The notes beneath the pieces were generated by a model. It worked only from the letters and a program-made list of their open reading frames with translations, was not told the DNA's origin and ran no database searches. 32,996 bases of DNA from a virus. Every line of letters starts with the position of its first letter. Positions within the stretch are counted from its first letter, which is position 1. Location: positions 1-32,996 of IMG/VR virus record IMGVR_UViG_3300035693_000002. One strand, written 5' to 3'. The position numbers and the translations under genes are program-made. Positions 1 through 7,030 of this stretch are shown here, piece by piece.

Positions 1-288
1 GTTGAGACCTTCACCGTCACTGCCCAGACCGCTCGTCTCAGTCAGCAACCAGTACCGATGGAAGTCATCGGCGTCCTGAAGTTCCTCGCTCGCCGCTCCA
101 GCGCTCAACTCCAGATGCAGACTCCAGCAGCTGCCAAACGATTCTGTTCCGACGCCCAACTGCGGAAGATCGGCCTCTGGCAACCCGGCAAGGACCACGC
201 TCGCGACGCCATCCGGCACCTCATCTTGGGAATAGTTACCCACGGGACTGGACAAGCACGCGAAGAGTTGATACAATCTCTAATATGA
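1..288 (+). CDS. RuvC/RNase H-like protein, C-terminal fragment (5' end outside window)
   Basis: The frame is open from the first base to a TGA at 286-288, so this is the last 95 residues of a gene that starts upstream. The tail contains the motif DHARDAIRHLILG preceded by a short basic stretch (KRFCSDAQLRKIG). From memory, this kind of ending is common in phage RuvC-like Holliday-junction resolvases and RNase H-fold nucleases, where the Asp/His-rich helix contributes to the active site. The N-terminal catalytic acidic residues are outside the window, so activity cannot be judged. An in-frame ATG at 58 exists, but the frame is open and protein-like before it, so I do not take it as the start. 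A role in recombination or replication would suit the helicase that follows. It could instead be an uncharacterised RNase H-fold protein. Confidence 0.55.
   Translation, partial: VETFTVTAQTARLSQQPVPMEVIGVLKFLARRSSAQLQMQTPAAAKRFCSDAQLRKIGLWQPGKDHARDAIRHLILGIVTHGTGQAREELIQSLI
249..277 (+). promoter_or_regulatory. Candidate sigma70-type promoter for the helicase operon
   Basis: TGGACA (249-254) and TACAAT (272-277) are separated by exactly 17 bases, and the -10 box is preceded by TGA, giving an extended -10 element. Transcription would start near 284 and leave an untranslated leader of roughly 27 nt before the helicase start at 311. The site lies inside the 3' end of the preceding gene. The same TGATACAAT core occurs ahead of two other genes in the window. 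This is motif evidence only. Confidence 0.5.
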
Positions 289-310
289 CGACGACACAGA
301 CAGGACGCTG

Positions 311-2116
311 ATGCCTCACGTCCACGTCAGACACGACACCCCCGCCAAGCGATTGGACGTGTCGTGCGATTGGTCTGACAAAGAACTGATCAAGACGGTG
401 CCTGGCGCCCGCTGGGATGCGAACCGGACGGTCTGGCACGTACCGATGACTTGGGCTGCTGCCGTGCAGCTCAGAGGTACGTTCGGTCACCGCCTCACGA
501 TGGATGACGTCGTAAGGGATTGGGCGCGCGTTCGCAGAGAAGAGGTCGAGACGGCGCGCAAGTGGCACGACGTCATCGATCCTGGCGTGGAGGTCGAAGG
601 CCTCTACCCTTGGCAGGTCGCTGACTACTACTGGGCGAACGCCGCCGGCAGCGGGATGTTGCTCGGTAACGATCAGGGAACTGGCAAGACGATGGCCGTC
701 GAGGTCGCTCTCCGCAGTATGGAAGGCGCCCTGCCCGCCCTCGTCATCTGCCCGAATAGCGTCAAGCGAGTCTGGGAAGCTGAAGCGGCTCGAGCGATGC
801 CGGATGTCAACGTGTACGTCATCGGCGGGGGCGCTACTGCTCGACAGAAGACGATCGCTGCCGGACTCGCCGATTCGCGTGGCGTACTCGTCATCAACTA
901 CGAATCACTGCGATCTCACTCTAGGCTTGCGCCTTACGGCAGCATTCGGTTGAAGCGGTGCCAGGCTTGCGGCGGTGAAGACCCGAAGGTACGCCCCGCT
1001 CAGTGTCATAGTCACCACAAGGAACTGAACGGTACGGGCGTCATCAAATCGGTCGCGATCGATGAAGCGCACCGTTTGAAGGATCCGAAGAGTCAGCAGA
1101 CACGAGCCGTGTGGGCAGTCTGTCACGATCCCTCTGTGACACGTCGGATCGCCATGACCGGCACACCGATCGCGAATCACATCGGCGATCTCTGGTCGAT
1201 CATGCACGCCGTCGCGCCAGACGAATACCCGACACGTTCAGCCTTCCTCGACCGCTACGCACAGATGAGTTGGAACGCCTTCGGTGGACTCGATGTCGTC
1301 GGCCTTCGACAGGACCACGCTGCCGAGTTCTATTCCTTCTTCGACGCCCGGTACCGTCGCATCACCAAGGCGCAGGCTGCACCCTGGCTGCCAGATAAGT
1401 ACCGCAGCGTCAGGTACGTGTCACTGCCGACAAAGATGCTGAAGGCGTACCGGGAACTCGACGAGCAACTCATCACGCGGCTCGATGACGGAACGATCGT
1501 CTTCGCATCCAACAACCTCACGCAATCAACACGTCTCCTCCAGATGTCGTCTGCTTATGGGACAGTTGAGGCCGATGGACGGTACATCCTCACCGAGCCG
1601 AGTCCGAAATTGGACGTGATGGAGGAAATCCTTGCCGAGCGTGAGGGCCGTCCACTCGTTGTCGCGGCACTCAGTCGTCAACTCATCGATCTCGCCGCAA
1701 AGCGACTCGAGAAGAGTGGCGTATCGTTTGGCCTGATCACGGGCGCCATCCACGAGAGTGACCGGAGACGGAACCTCGATGCCTTCCAAGCAGGCCGGCT
1801 CGCGGCGTTGCTGGTGACCATCGGAGCGGGCGGTGAAGGCCTCACGATGACAGCGGCTGACACCATTCTCTTTCTCCAACGGTCCTGGAGTCTCATCCAG
1901 AACTTGCAGATGGAGGACAGGGTGCACCGCATCGGCAGTGAGATTCATGATGCCATCCACGTCATCGACGTCATCACGGAAGGCACGATTGAGGAGGACC
2001 AAATCTTGAGAATACATGACAAGTTGACACGCCTGGAAGAGGTCCGCCGTGACGGGCTTGACTTCGCTGTCGCCGGGTCCGACGATCTACGAGTAACAGA
2101 GAAGAGTACATCATGA
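311..2116 (+). CDS. SNF2-family DNA helicase/translocase
   Basis: This 601-residue superfamily 2 ATPase probably translocates on double-stranded DNA in phage replication or recombination. In order, one sees an N-terminal segment of about 95 residues that resembles the HARP-like region of SMARCAL1-type proteins, a Walker A motif GNDQGTGKT (119-127), a DEAH box (251-254), TGTP (283-286), and a C-terminal RecA-like lobe with GAGGEGLTMTAA and the arginine-finger motif DRVHRIGS. An insertion just before the DEAH box carries C217, C220 and C232 plus His233/235/236, which looks like a small zinc-binding knuckle. The ATG start is 22 nt after the upstream stop and has only a weak AGGA in front. The stop overlaps the next gene by ATGA. 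Helicases of this kind are common in actinophages. The family call is secure, but the exact role is inferred. Confidence 0.9.
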   Translation: MPHVHVRHDTPAKRLDVSCDWSDKELIKTVPGARWDANRTVWHVPMTWAAAVQLRGTFGHRLTMDDVVRDWARVRREEVETARKWHDVIDPGVEVEGLYPWQVADYYWANAAGSGMLLGNDQGTGKTMAVEVALRSMEGALPALVICPNSVKRVWEAEAARAMPDVNVYVIGGGATARQKTIAAGLADSRGVLVINYESLRSHSRLAPYGSIRLKRCQACGGEDPKVRPAQCHSHHKELNGTGVIKSVAIDEAHRLKDPKSQQTRAVWAVCHDPSVTRRIAMTGTPIANHIGDLWSIMHAVAPDEYPTRSAFLDRYAQMSWNAFGGLDVVGLRQDHAAEFYSFFDARYRRITKAQAAPWLPDKYRSVRYVSLPTKMLKAYRELDEQLITRLDDGTIVFASNNLTQSTRLLQMSSAYGTVEADGRYILTEPSPKLDVMEEILAEREGRPLVVAALSRQLIDLAAKRLEKSGVSFGLITGAIHESDRRRNLDAFQAGRLAALLVTIGAGGEGLTMTAADTILFLQRSWSLIQNLQMEDRVHRIGSEIHDAIHVIDVITEGTIEEDQILRIHDKLTRLEEVRRDGLDFAVAGSDDLRVTEKSTS

Positions 2117-2379
2117 ATCACTCCACCACCATCCAATGGACGCTCCGCCTCGCGGACGCCGCGCTCATTCATGACACCTTGCGCGACGCCGCCCGCCAGG
2201 CCGAGCAGAGCGCCGACTACTTGGAAGGCCCTCGCTACGCCGAACAAGAGCAGGCCAAACAAATGGCGAAGCCAAAAGAGGAACGGGGCGCACCGTGGAC
2301 CCTGTCCACGCATGATCTCGAACGCATCGGTGAGAGCAGAGCCAAGGCCGCCAGACTCTATGACCTTGCCGAGGCGTGA
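2113..2379 (+). CDS. Small hypothetical helical protein
   Basis: This 88-residue protein starts at an ATG that overlaps the helicase stop (ATGA), so it is translationally coupled to the helicase. It is rich in Ala, Glu, Arg and Gln and looks almost wholly alpha-helical, with a charged centre (EQEQAKQMAKPKEERG). I see no recognisable catalytic or metal-binding motif, signal peptide or membrane segment. It could be an accessory factor for the helicase or an unrelated small phage protein. Its reality rests on the overlapping start and stop at both ends and on the protein-like composition, not on recognised homology. Confidence 0.7.
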   Translation: MNHSTTIQWTLRLADAALIHDTLRDAARQAEQSADYLEGPRYAEQEQAKQMAKPKEERGAPWTLSTHDLERIGESRAKAARLYDLAEA

Positions 2380-2531
2380 TGGCGAAGGCAGAGATCACCG
2401 TCACGGTGAAGGACTTCGACAAGGTCAAGGAGCTGTTCGAAGCGGCCTCGGCCGTGCTTCCGTACGTACCTCGAGGGCGACGACAGTCACGTCTCGCTCG
2501 CGCACTCACGGCCTTCTCGGAGGAGTCATGA
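2379..2531 (+). CDS. Very small hypothetical protein (50 aa)
   Basis: A 50-residue frame begins at an ATG that shares one base with the preceding TGA (TGATG) and ends in a TGA overlapping the next ATG (ATGA). It therefore fills exactly the gap between its neighbours. The sequence begins MAKAEITVTVKDFDKVKELF and ends in an Arg-rich tail. The first half predicts a beta strand followed by a helix, a shape often seen in short phage proteins of unknown role. It is short enough to be missed by gene callers with a length cut-off. The evidence is the exact tiling and a sensible composition. Function is unknown. Confidence 0.65.
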   Translation: MAKAEITVTVKDFDKVKELFEAASAVLPYVPRGRRQSRLARALTAFSEES

Positions 2532-3082
2532 TCGTCGCATTCGACTTCGACGGCACTGTCTGCGACAGCATGGGCGGATTGGAAGACCTCGCCGTGAGTG
2601 TCATCCGACGTCACTGGGACATCGCTGACGAAGATGTGATCCGGGAACGGTACCGTGAGACGGCGGGCGACCCATTCGACGTACAGTTGCCGCGAATCAT
2701 GAGTTCCAACGGCCGTGAGGTGAGTATTGCTGCCGCGGAATACGCCATCGAGAAGATCAACGTAACAATGCAATCAGCACCGAAGTGGAACGTGATCGAC
2801 GTCATGAGTGACTTGGTCGTTACCGGTGCAGGGGTTCACGTTATCTCATCCACGACGGCGCCACTGATTCGTATGTGGCTGCGGAAGCACTTCGACAAAC
2901 TTGAGTATCGCATTCACTGTCACGGCATCGACATGGGAACGAAAGTCGAGAACCTCACGAGGTGCCAGCCGGACTACTTTGTCGGTGACAGCGTTAGTGA
3001 TTGCATTCGCGCCGCGCAAGTTGGAGTCAAATTCTTCCACGTTGACTCAATCGAGGACCTCCTCGCCGAGGTACTGAAGTGA
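2528..3082 (+). CDS. HAD-superfamily phosphatase
   Basis: This 184-residue haloacid dehalogenase-fold hydrolase has all four signature motifs. Motif I is DFDGT (Asp6 as nucleophile, Asp8 as acid/base), motif II is Ser107/Ser108 in VISSTTA, motif III is Lys139, and motif IV is GDSVSD (153-158). A small helical cap would lie between motifs I and II. Such proteins remove phosphate from small molecules or nucleotides, and in phages some act as 5'-nucleotidases. The true start is the ATG at 2528, which overlaps the preceding stop. The longer upstream open frame runs antisense in character and across the neighbouring genes. The gene is coupled by GTGA to the amino acid:DNA transferase-like gene, which suggests a role in nucleotide or modified-base metabolism. 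The substrate is unknown. Confidence 0.85.
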   Translation: MIVAFDFDGTVCDSMGGLEDLAVSVIRRHWDIADEDVIRERYRETAGDPFDVQLPRIMSSNGREVSIAAAEYAIEKINVTMQSAPKWNVIDVMSDLVVTGAGVHVISSTTAPLIRMWLRKHFDKLEYRIHCHGIDMGTKVENLTRCQPDYFVGDSVSDCIRAAQVGVKFFHVDSIEDLLAEVLK

Positions 3083-4014
3083 GTGCAGAGGCATACCGCG
3101 AACTCTTCGTCGACTTCTGCCGAGCCGAACTCGCGAGCGGCGGTCCCGATCCGCAGGTGACACTCGTCGGCCGTGCTGTCCGAGAGCGAACGGATCTCGT
3201 GCCGGCCGAACAGGCTGTCAGGTGCGGCTTGTTTGTCGTGCCATACACAGTCGGTGCCGGAGCAGTCCTTTGGAATCTCCGCGATTGGGGGCAGGCAGAT
3301 TGGGCGTCCTTTCTTATCGAGCACAAGGACGGATTCCCGATGCGACGTGAGCGTCGGTCGGTCTGGGGCGACGACCGTCGCAAGTTGATGGAGTCCGTCG
3401 TGTCATGGATCGACTTCTGCTATCGCGTCCTCCCTGACGCAGCCGACGGTACGTACGATGAGTTGTACGCGAGCATCGGCAAATACGTGAAGTACTTCGG
3501 CAGGTACGCGACGATGAAGGTCATTGAGACGATGCACCAGGCCGGCCTTCACGTCCCGGCGCAGTCGTCGATCGTCGCCAAAGGTGCGAAATACCCTCGG
3601 AAGATGCTCGCAATGTTATTCCCTGAGCATGCCGAACGGATGAACTCGAAAGCGAACGACACCGAGACGATCAAGCTCGCAAATGATCTCGCCTACATGG
3701 CGTATCAATTCATCGGCGAGCGCGCAACATGGTTCCAACTCGAGACCCTCCTCTGTAACGCTAGGCAGGCGCACGATGGTAAGTACCCGGGCCGGAGTCA
3801 CGATCGCGAGCTCGCGCACTGGCGGAAGGCCAATGGGTACTTCAGGCGAAAGGGGATGGACCTTCGAGAAGTCATCCCATTCTACGGACTGCGGCAGACG
3901 CTGTTCCCGCACGAGTATCTCGGCGAACTTGGCGCTCCGCCCTGGTGGCAGTCGAGAGAACACCTGGAAGTCGCCCAGAAAGAGAAGGTACGCGGTGCCC
4001 TGGCAGATCGATGA
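3079..4014 (+). CDS. Putative amino acid:DNA transferase-like DNA hypermodification protein
   Basis: This 311-residue protein starts at a GTG overlapping the HAD stop. Its all-helical sequence, with landmarks such as FCRAEL near the N terminus, KYFGRYATMKVIE in the middle, WFQLETLLCNARQ and a C-terminal LFPHEYLGE, matches what I remember of actinophage proteins. Those are annotated as alpha-glutamyl/putrescinyl thymine pyrophosphorylase or amino acid:DNA transferase (helix-hairpin-helix glycosylase-like fold). In characterised phages these enzymes replace a phosphate or pyrophosphate on a hydroxymethylated base in DNA with an amino acid or amine. The P-loop kinase four genes downstream would supply the needed phosphorylation. 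The assignment is from pattern memory without an alignment. A hypothetical helical protein is the alternative. Confidence 0.55.
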   Translation: MSAEAYRELFVDFCRAELASGGPDPQVTLVGRAVRERTDLVPAEQAVRCGLFVVPYTVGAGAVLWNLRDWGQADWASFLIEHKDGFPMRRERRSVWGDDRRKLMESVVSWIDFCYRVLPDAADGTYDELYASIGKYVKYFGRYATMKVIETMHQAGLHVPAQSSIVAKGAKYPRKMLAMLFPEHAERMNSKANDTETIKLANDLAYMAYQFIGERATWFQLETLLCNARQAHDGKYPGRSHDRELAHWRKANGYFRRKGMDLREVIPFYGLRQTLFPHEYLGELGAPPWWQSREHLEVAQKEKVRGALADR

Positions 4015-4411
4015 TCAACTGTGGGTGTGCGGCACACCGACTCTTGAGCAGACTGTTGCGCGCAATTGGACAGCAGGCGTCACGGTTTGCACCAAGTTGC
4101 CACCCACTGACGTGCGTAACGTACTTACATGGTGGCAGCACATTCCCGTGAGAGATGGGAAACGTCTTCAAGTTGATGACTATGTTCGTGCTCGTGATTA
4201 CGTCCTGGCAATGCTGCAGAACGGACATCGCGTCGTCATCAACTGTCTTGCCGGCCGTAATCGCTCATGTCTCATCGCCGCTCTCGTCCTGATGGAGCGA
4301 TATCAAATCGACGGCGCGAGTGCGGCGTACATAGTACGTGCTCGCCGACCGAACGCACTTGTCAACCCGGTCCACCTCGAGTGGCTCACGAGTCTGGAGG
4401 CTCGAACATGA
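3995..4411 (+). CDS. Dual-specificity (cysteine-based) phosphatase
   Basis: This 138-residue phosphatase has the CX5R active-site loop C84-LAGRN-R90-S and a likely general acid Asp54 in the IPVRDG segment. The usual His before the catalytic Cys is Asn here. Enzymes with this fold remove phosphate from protein Ser/Thr/Tyr, nucleotides, RNA caps or other small molecules. The chosen start is the GTG at 3995, which has a good purine-rich ribosome binding site (AGAGAAGG) 7 bases upstream and overlaps the preceding gene by 20 nt. The longer open frame upstream is a shadow of that gene. Its place between a putative DNA-modification transferase and a P-loop kinase suggests it acts on a phosphorylated intermediate, but the substrate could equally be a host protein. 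Confidence 0.8.
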   Translation: MPWQIDDQLWVCGTPTLEQTVARNWTAGVTVCTKLPPTDVRNVLTWWQHIPVRDGKRLQVDDYVRARDYVLAMLQNGHRVVINCLAGRNRSCLIAALVLMERYQIDGASAAYIVRARRPNALVNPVHLEWLTSLEART

Positions 4412-4611
4412 TTGAACGTCAAGCAATGCGCAGCACCAAGAAGGAACTCACCGATTGGCTCAACGAGGACGTCGTCGAGTTCGTCATCCGACGTCACAAG
4501 CACGACGGCCAGTCATATACCGAGATCGCGGCAGAACTGCGCAAGAGCGGATTCTCGGTGACGACGAAGATGCTCGTCAACTGGGTGTATGAGAGCAAGA
4601 GGACGAAGTGA
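4408..4611 (+). CDS. Small helix-turn-helix-like protein
   Basis: This 67-residue protein starts at an ATG overlapping the phosphatase stop, with GGAGG about 8 bases upstream. The C-terminal half (SYTEIAAELRKSGFSVTTKMLVNWVYE) reads like a helix-turn-helix of the kind found in small DNA-binding proteins and transposase or regulator N termini. The N terminus is charged. It may bind DNA as a regulator or serve as a specificity factor for its neighbours. Both ends are coupled to adjacent genes (ATGA and GTGA), so it is co-translated with the putative modification genes. No specific family is recognised. Confidence 0.7.
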   Translation: MIERQAMRSTKKELTDWLNEDVVEFVIRRHKHDGQSYTEIAAELRKSGFSVTTKMLVNWVYESKRTK

Positions 4612-4847
4612 TCTCCGACGACGATCGCGAATTATGCGGCCCGAGTGTCGACATCTGCGCATGGTGCAGCGATTCCGAGTGTGATGGGATCTCGTGCATC
4701 GCATCCCTTGACGTAGAGAATGCTGAGGATCACCCAGCGATCGAGCAACTCCAGGCATGGATCAGACGTGGTCGTTTCTTCGAGCAAGTTGAGCGAGTTC
4801 TTGCGGAATCTGAGAATCGTCCAATCCCTTCAAGGTGGGGATCATGA
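4608..4847 (+). CDS. Small cysteine-rich hypothetical protein
   Basis: This 79-residue protein has a GTG start overlapping the preceding stop (GTGA) and a TGA overlapping the kinase ATG. It is acidic at the N terminus and carries a cysteine cluster (CAWCSDSECDGISC, plus Cys10), which may bind zinc. The C-terminal half (IEQLQAWIRRGRFFEQVERVL) looks helical. No family is recognised. The conserved-looking spacing and tight coupling to the phosphatase and kinase genes argue that it is translated. Confidence 0.65.
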   Translation: MISDDDRELCGPSVDICAWCSDSECDGISCIASLDVENAEDHPAIEQLQAWIRRGRFFEQVERVLAESENRPIPSRWGS

Positions 4848-5614
4848 TCCTCAACATCCGCGGCTCGTCGTGCAGCGGCAAGTCCACCAACCTCTATCGC
4901 CTCCTGCAGGACTATCCCTCAGTTGAGGTGTGGGAGAAGGTCGGCTGGAACAAGGTGAAGCCTCGGCAGGTCGGTCACCTTCTCGCCGGCGGGTTGTTCA
5001 TCGTCGGTCCGTATGCATCGACAGCAAAGACCGGCGGGATGGACATGTTGATGCCGGGTAAGACCGAACTCGTCACGAGTTGGCTCGAACGAAATTGCGC
5101 GATCTATTCGCATACATGCTTCGAGAGCATGATGGCGAGCCTGGCGATCGGTCGCTATCACGAACTTCGCAAGCGCCTCGACGTTACGCTCGGCGTCCAG
5201 AACAGCATCACATTCGCCTTCCTTGACACACCGCTCGAGGTCTGTCGTGAGCGCATCCTGTCCAGGAATGACGGGAAGGGACCGACCGGGAAGGGCATCA
5301 ACGAGGAAGCGACCGTCGATCACCAGTGGAAGCGAGTCCGACAGATCAGGGAACGCTTCGTTGAGAAGGGCGAGCGGTGCGAAACCCTCCCGTACGAGTC
5401 GTCGTATGAGGTGATGATTGCCCTCCTCATGTCCGGCGGGTGGGACCCCTTCTCGTCACCACCGCCTCAGCACGCCAAGGTCAAGACTCGGGTCTCACTC
5501 GAGCAGGTGTACCGCGAAGTCGCGGCTGGTCAATACCCTGATGCGGACCCAGATCGCATCCAGCGATTCAAGAATGAAGTCGCGAAACACTCTGAGAAAT
5601 TCCCACAGGTGTAG
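4844..5614 (+). CDS. P-loop kinase, possibly acting on hydroxymethylated bases in DNA
   Basis: This 256-residue protein begins MILNIRG and runs straight into a Walker A motif, GSSCSGKST (residues 7-15). It continues with GPYASTAKTGGMD (55-67), an H-x2-FES segment near 90-95, a Walker B-like strand FAFLDTP (125-130) and Arg-rich lid residues (RERILSR, then GPTGKG). Phage P-loop kinases of this type are linked to DNA hypermodification, where they phosphorylate 5-hydroxymethylpyrimidines in DNA before amino acid or amine transfer. Nucleoside or polynucleotide kinase activity is an alternative. The ATG at 4844 overlaps the previous stop and follows AAGGTGGGG. A GTG at 4835 would add three residues. 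The transferase-like gene at 3079 supports the modification reading. Confidence 0.75.
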   Translation: MILNIRGSSCSGKSTNLYRLLQDYPSVEVWEKVGWNKVKPRQVGHLLAGGLFIVGPYASTAKTGGMDMLMPGKTELVTSWLERNCAIYSHTCFESMMASLAIGRYHELRKRLDVTLGVQNSITFAFLDTPLEVCRERILSRNDGKGPTGKGINEEATVDHQWKRVRQIRERFVEKGERCETLPYESSYEVMIALLMSGGWDPFSSPPPQHAKVKTRVSLEQVYREVAAGQYPDADPDRIQRFKNEVAKHSEKFPQV

Positions 5615-5618
5615 ATAT

Positions 5619-6089
5619 ATGACTAAGAGAAAGAACGGGTATCACCGCATCTTCATCGAAGCAAACGGCCCAGGACCATGGCCGTGCTACGGATGTGACG
5701 AGTTAGTCACTAAGTTGCTCATACACCACTTGGATAAGGACGCATCGAACAACGACCCAAACAATCTTGTCGCGATGCATAGTCCATGTCACCACAGATT
5801 GCATCAACTTGGAAGGAAACACTCAGACGAGTCGCGCCAGAAGATGAGTGAAACGCGATTAGGTAAGAAACTCTCGCCGGAACATAGCCGAAGAATTGGT
5901 GAAGGACATCGCGGGAAGATCATTTCGGCTGAACACCGAGCTGCATTACGAGCGTTTCGGCTCGGGAGGCCTATGGTGCAACGTCTGTTCAAGTGCGGTG
6001 ATTGTGACTTGATAACAATCGGATCAGCTCTTCATCCACACCAGAAAGCGACAGGGCACCAGGGTAAGACTGAGGTTGGCACGACATGA
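5619..6089 (+). CDS. HNH homing endonuclease with NUMOD3 repeats
   Basis: This 156-residue free-standing HNH endonuclease starts at an ATG four bases after the kinase stop, with no strong ribosome binding site. It has a CxxC pair (23-26), an HNH core (His36/His37, Asn49, Cys57-His-His) and three NUMOD3-type DNA-binding helix repeats (HSDESRQKMSETRLGK, LSPEHSRRIGEGHRGK, then ISAEHRAALRAFRLG). A C-terminal zinc-finger-like CxxC...H...H (Cys126, Cys129, His139/141/147) follows. Such enzymes cut DNA at specific sites and spread with their flanks. Its codon choice looks more AT-rich than its neighbours. The stop overlaps the next gene by ATGA, so it is neatly fitted into the operon rather than inside a visible intron. 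Confidence 0.88.
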   Translation: MTKRKNGYHRIFIEANGPGPWPCYGCDELVTKLLIHHLDKDASNNDPNNLVAMHSPCHHRLHQLGRKHSDESRQKMSETRLGKKLSPEHSRRIGEGHRGKIISAEHRAALRAFRLGRPMVQRLFKCGDCDLITIGSALHPHQKATGHQGKTEVGTT

Positions 6090-7030
6090 GGTACTTCACC
6101 AACTCGGAGATGTCCACCTTCCGCGACTGCCGTCGCAAGTGGTGGCTGGGGACATACCGTCGGCTGCGACCAAAGGCGCGAAAGTTGGTGGGGCCAGCAC
6201 CAATCGGATCTCGGACGCACCAGGCGCTCGCGCAGTGGTACGTGCCAGAGGGTACACCGCGAATGGACCCGCGTGAGGCGCTTGAGGCGATCATCACGCA
6301 GGACAGGGCGGACCTGCTCGCCTCACTCGGCGAGGATGAGGTCGCGAACGGTGAGACCGTGAAGGAGTTCGAGAAGGAGAATGACCTTGTCCGGGCGATG
6401 ATTGAGGGATACGTCCAGTGGCTCGAGGAGACCGGCATCGATAGCGACTACCGGGTCATTGGCAGTGAAGTCGCAGTTGAGTACAAGTTTGCTGATGGGC
6501 TCTCGATCGCAGGTCGGATCGACACGCAACTCGAGCGGATCAGCGATGGCGCACATCTCGGCATGGACCACAAGACGGGCGACTTCGGTAATCTCCGGAA
6601 GCAACTACCCATGGACGAGCAGATGTTGTTGTATGAGATTCTCAGGCGACTGACAACCGACGGTCGTAGCGACGGCATGCTGTTCAACATGATCCGGAAG
6701 GTGAAACGAACAGCCGCCGCCAAACCACCATTCTACGAGCGCCTCCCGGTGCCATTCAATCAGCACCAAATCAACAGCGCATGGTACCGGGTGATGGCGA
6801 TCATCAATGACATCCTCGCTGTGACCGCTCGGCTTGACTCAGGGGAGTCTCACCTTACTGCGGCGTACCCGCGCCCGAACAAGGATTGCTCGTGGAAATG
6901 TGAATTCTTTGCGGTTTGCACAATGTTCGATGATGGCAGTCGCGCTGAAGACATGATACAATCTCTATACGTCGTCGGCGATCCCCTCGACAGATACCCG
7001 GACCTTACAGGAGGGACCGCCGATGAATGA
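6086..7030 (+). CDS. Cas4/RecB-like PD-(D/E)XK nuclease with iron-sulfur cysteines
   Basis: This 314-residue exonuclease of the Cas4/AddB (PD-(D/E)XK) group starts at an ATG overlapping the homing endonuclease stop. Catalytic-type residues are visible as Glu128 (SEVAVEY), Asp146 (GRIDTQ) and Asp161-x-Lys163 (MDHKTG). One cysteine near the N terminus (Cys15) and three near the C terminus (Cys268, Cys272, Cys278) match the arrangement that holds a 4Fe-4S cluster in this family. These enzymes resect double-stranded DNA ends to give single strands. The next two genes, a Sak4-like annealase/recombinase and a single-strand binding protein, make a phage recombination module with it. No CRISPR array is present, so a CRISPR adaptation role is unlikely. 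Confidence 0.85.
   Translation: MRYFTNSEMSTFRDCRRKWWLGTYRRLRPKARKLVGPAPIGSRTHQALAQWYVPEGTPRMDPREALEAIITQDRADLLASLGEDEVANGETVKEFEKENDLVRAMIEGYVQWLEETGIDSDYRVIGSEVAVEYKFADGLSIAGRIDTQLERISDGAHLGMDHKTGDFGNLRKQLPMDEQMLLYEILRRLTTDGRSDGMLFNMIRKVKRTAAAKPPFYERLPVPFNQHQINSAWYRVMAIINDILAVTARLDSGESHLTAAYPRPNKDCSWKCEFFAVCTMFDDGSRAEDMIQSLYVVGDPLDRYPDLTGGTADE
6933..6962 (+). promoter_or_regulatory. Weak candidate promoter ahead of the Sak4-like gene
   Basis: An extended -10 element TGATACAAT (the TACAAT hexamer at 6957-6962) matches the one ahead of the helicase over 14 bases. ATGGCA (6933-6938) is a 4-of-6 match to the -35 consensus at 18 bases' spacing. Transcription would start near 6969, about 54 nt before the Sak4-like ATG. 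The site lies inside the end of the Cas4-like gene, so coding constraint could explain it. Confidence 0.25.

Noticed and set aside
6086-7030. Cas4-like gene as a sign of a CRISPR system
   Set aside because: No repeat-spacer array or other cas gene is visible. Its neighbours are Sak4-like and SSB genes, so it is better explained as a phage recombination nuclease.
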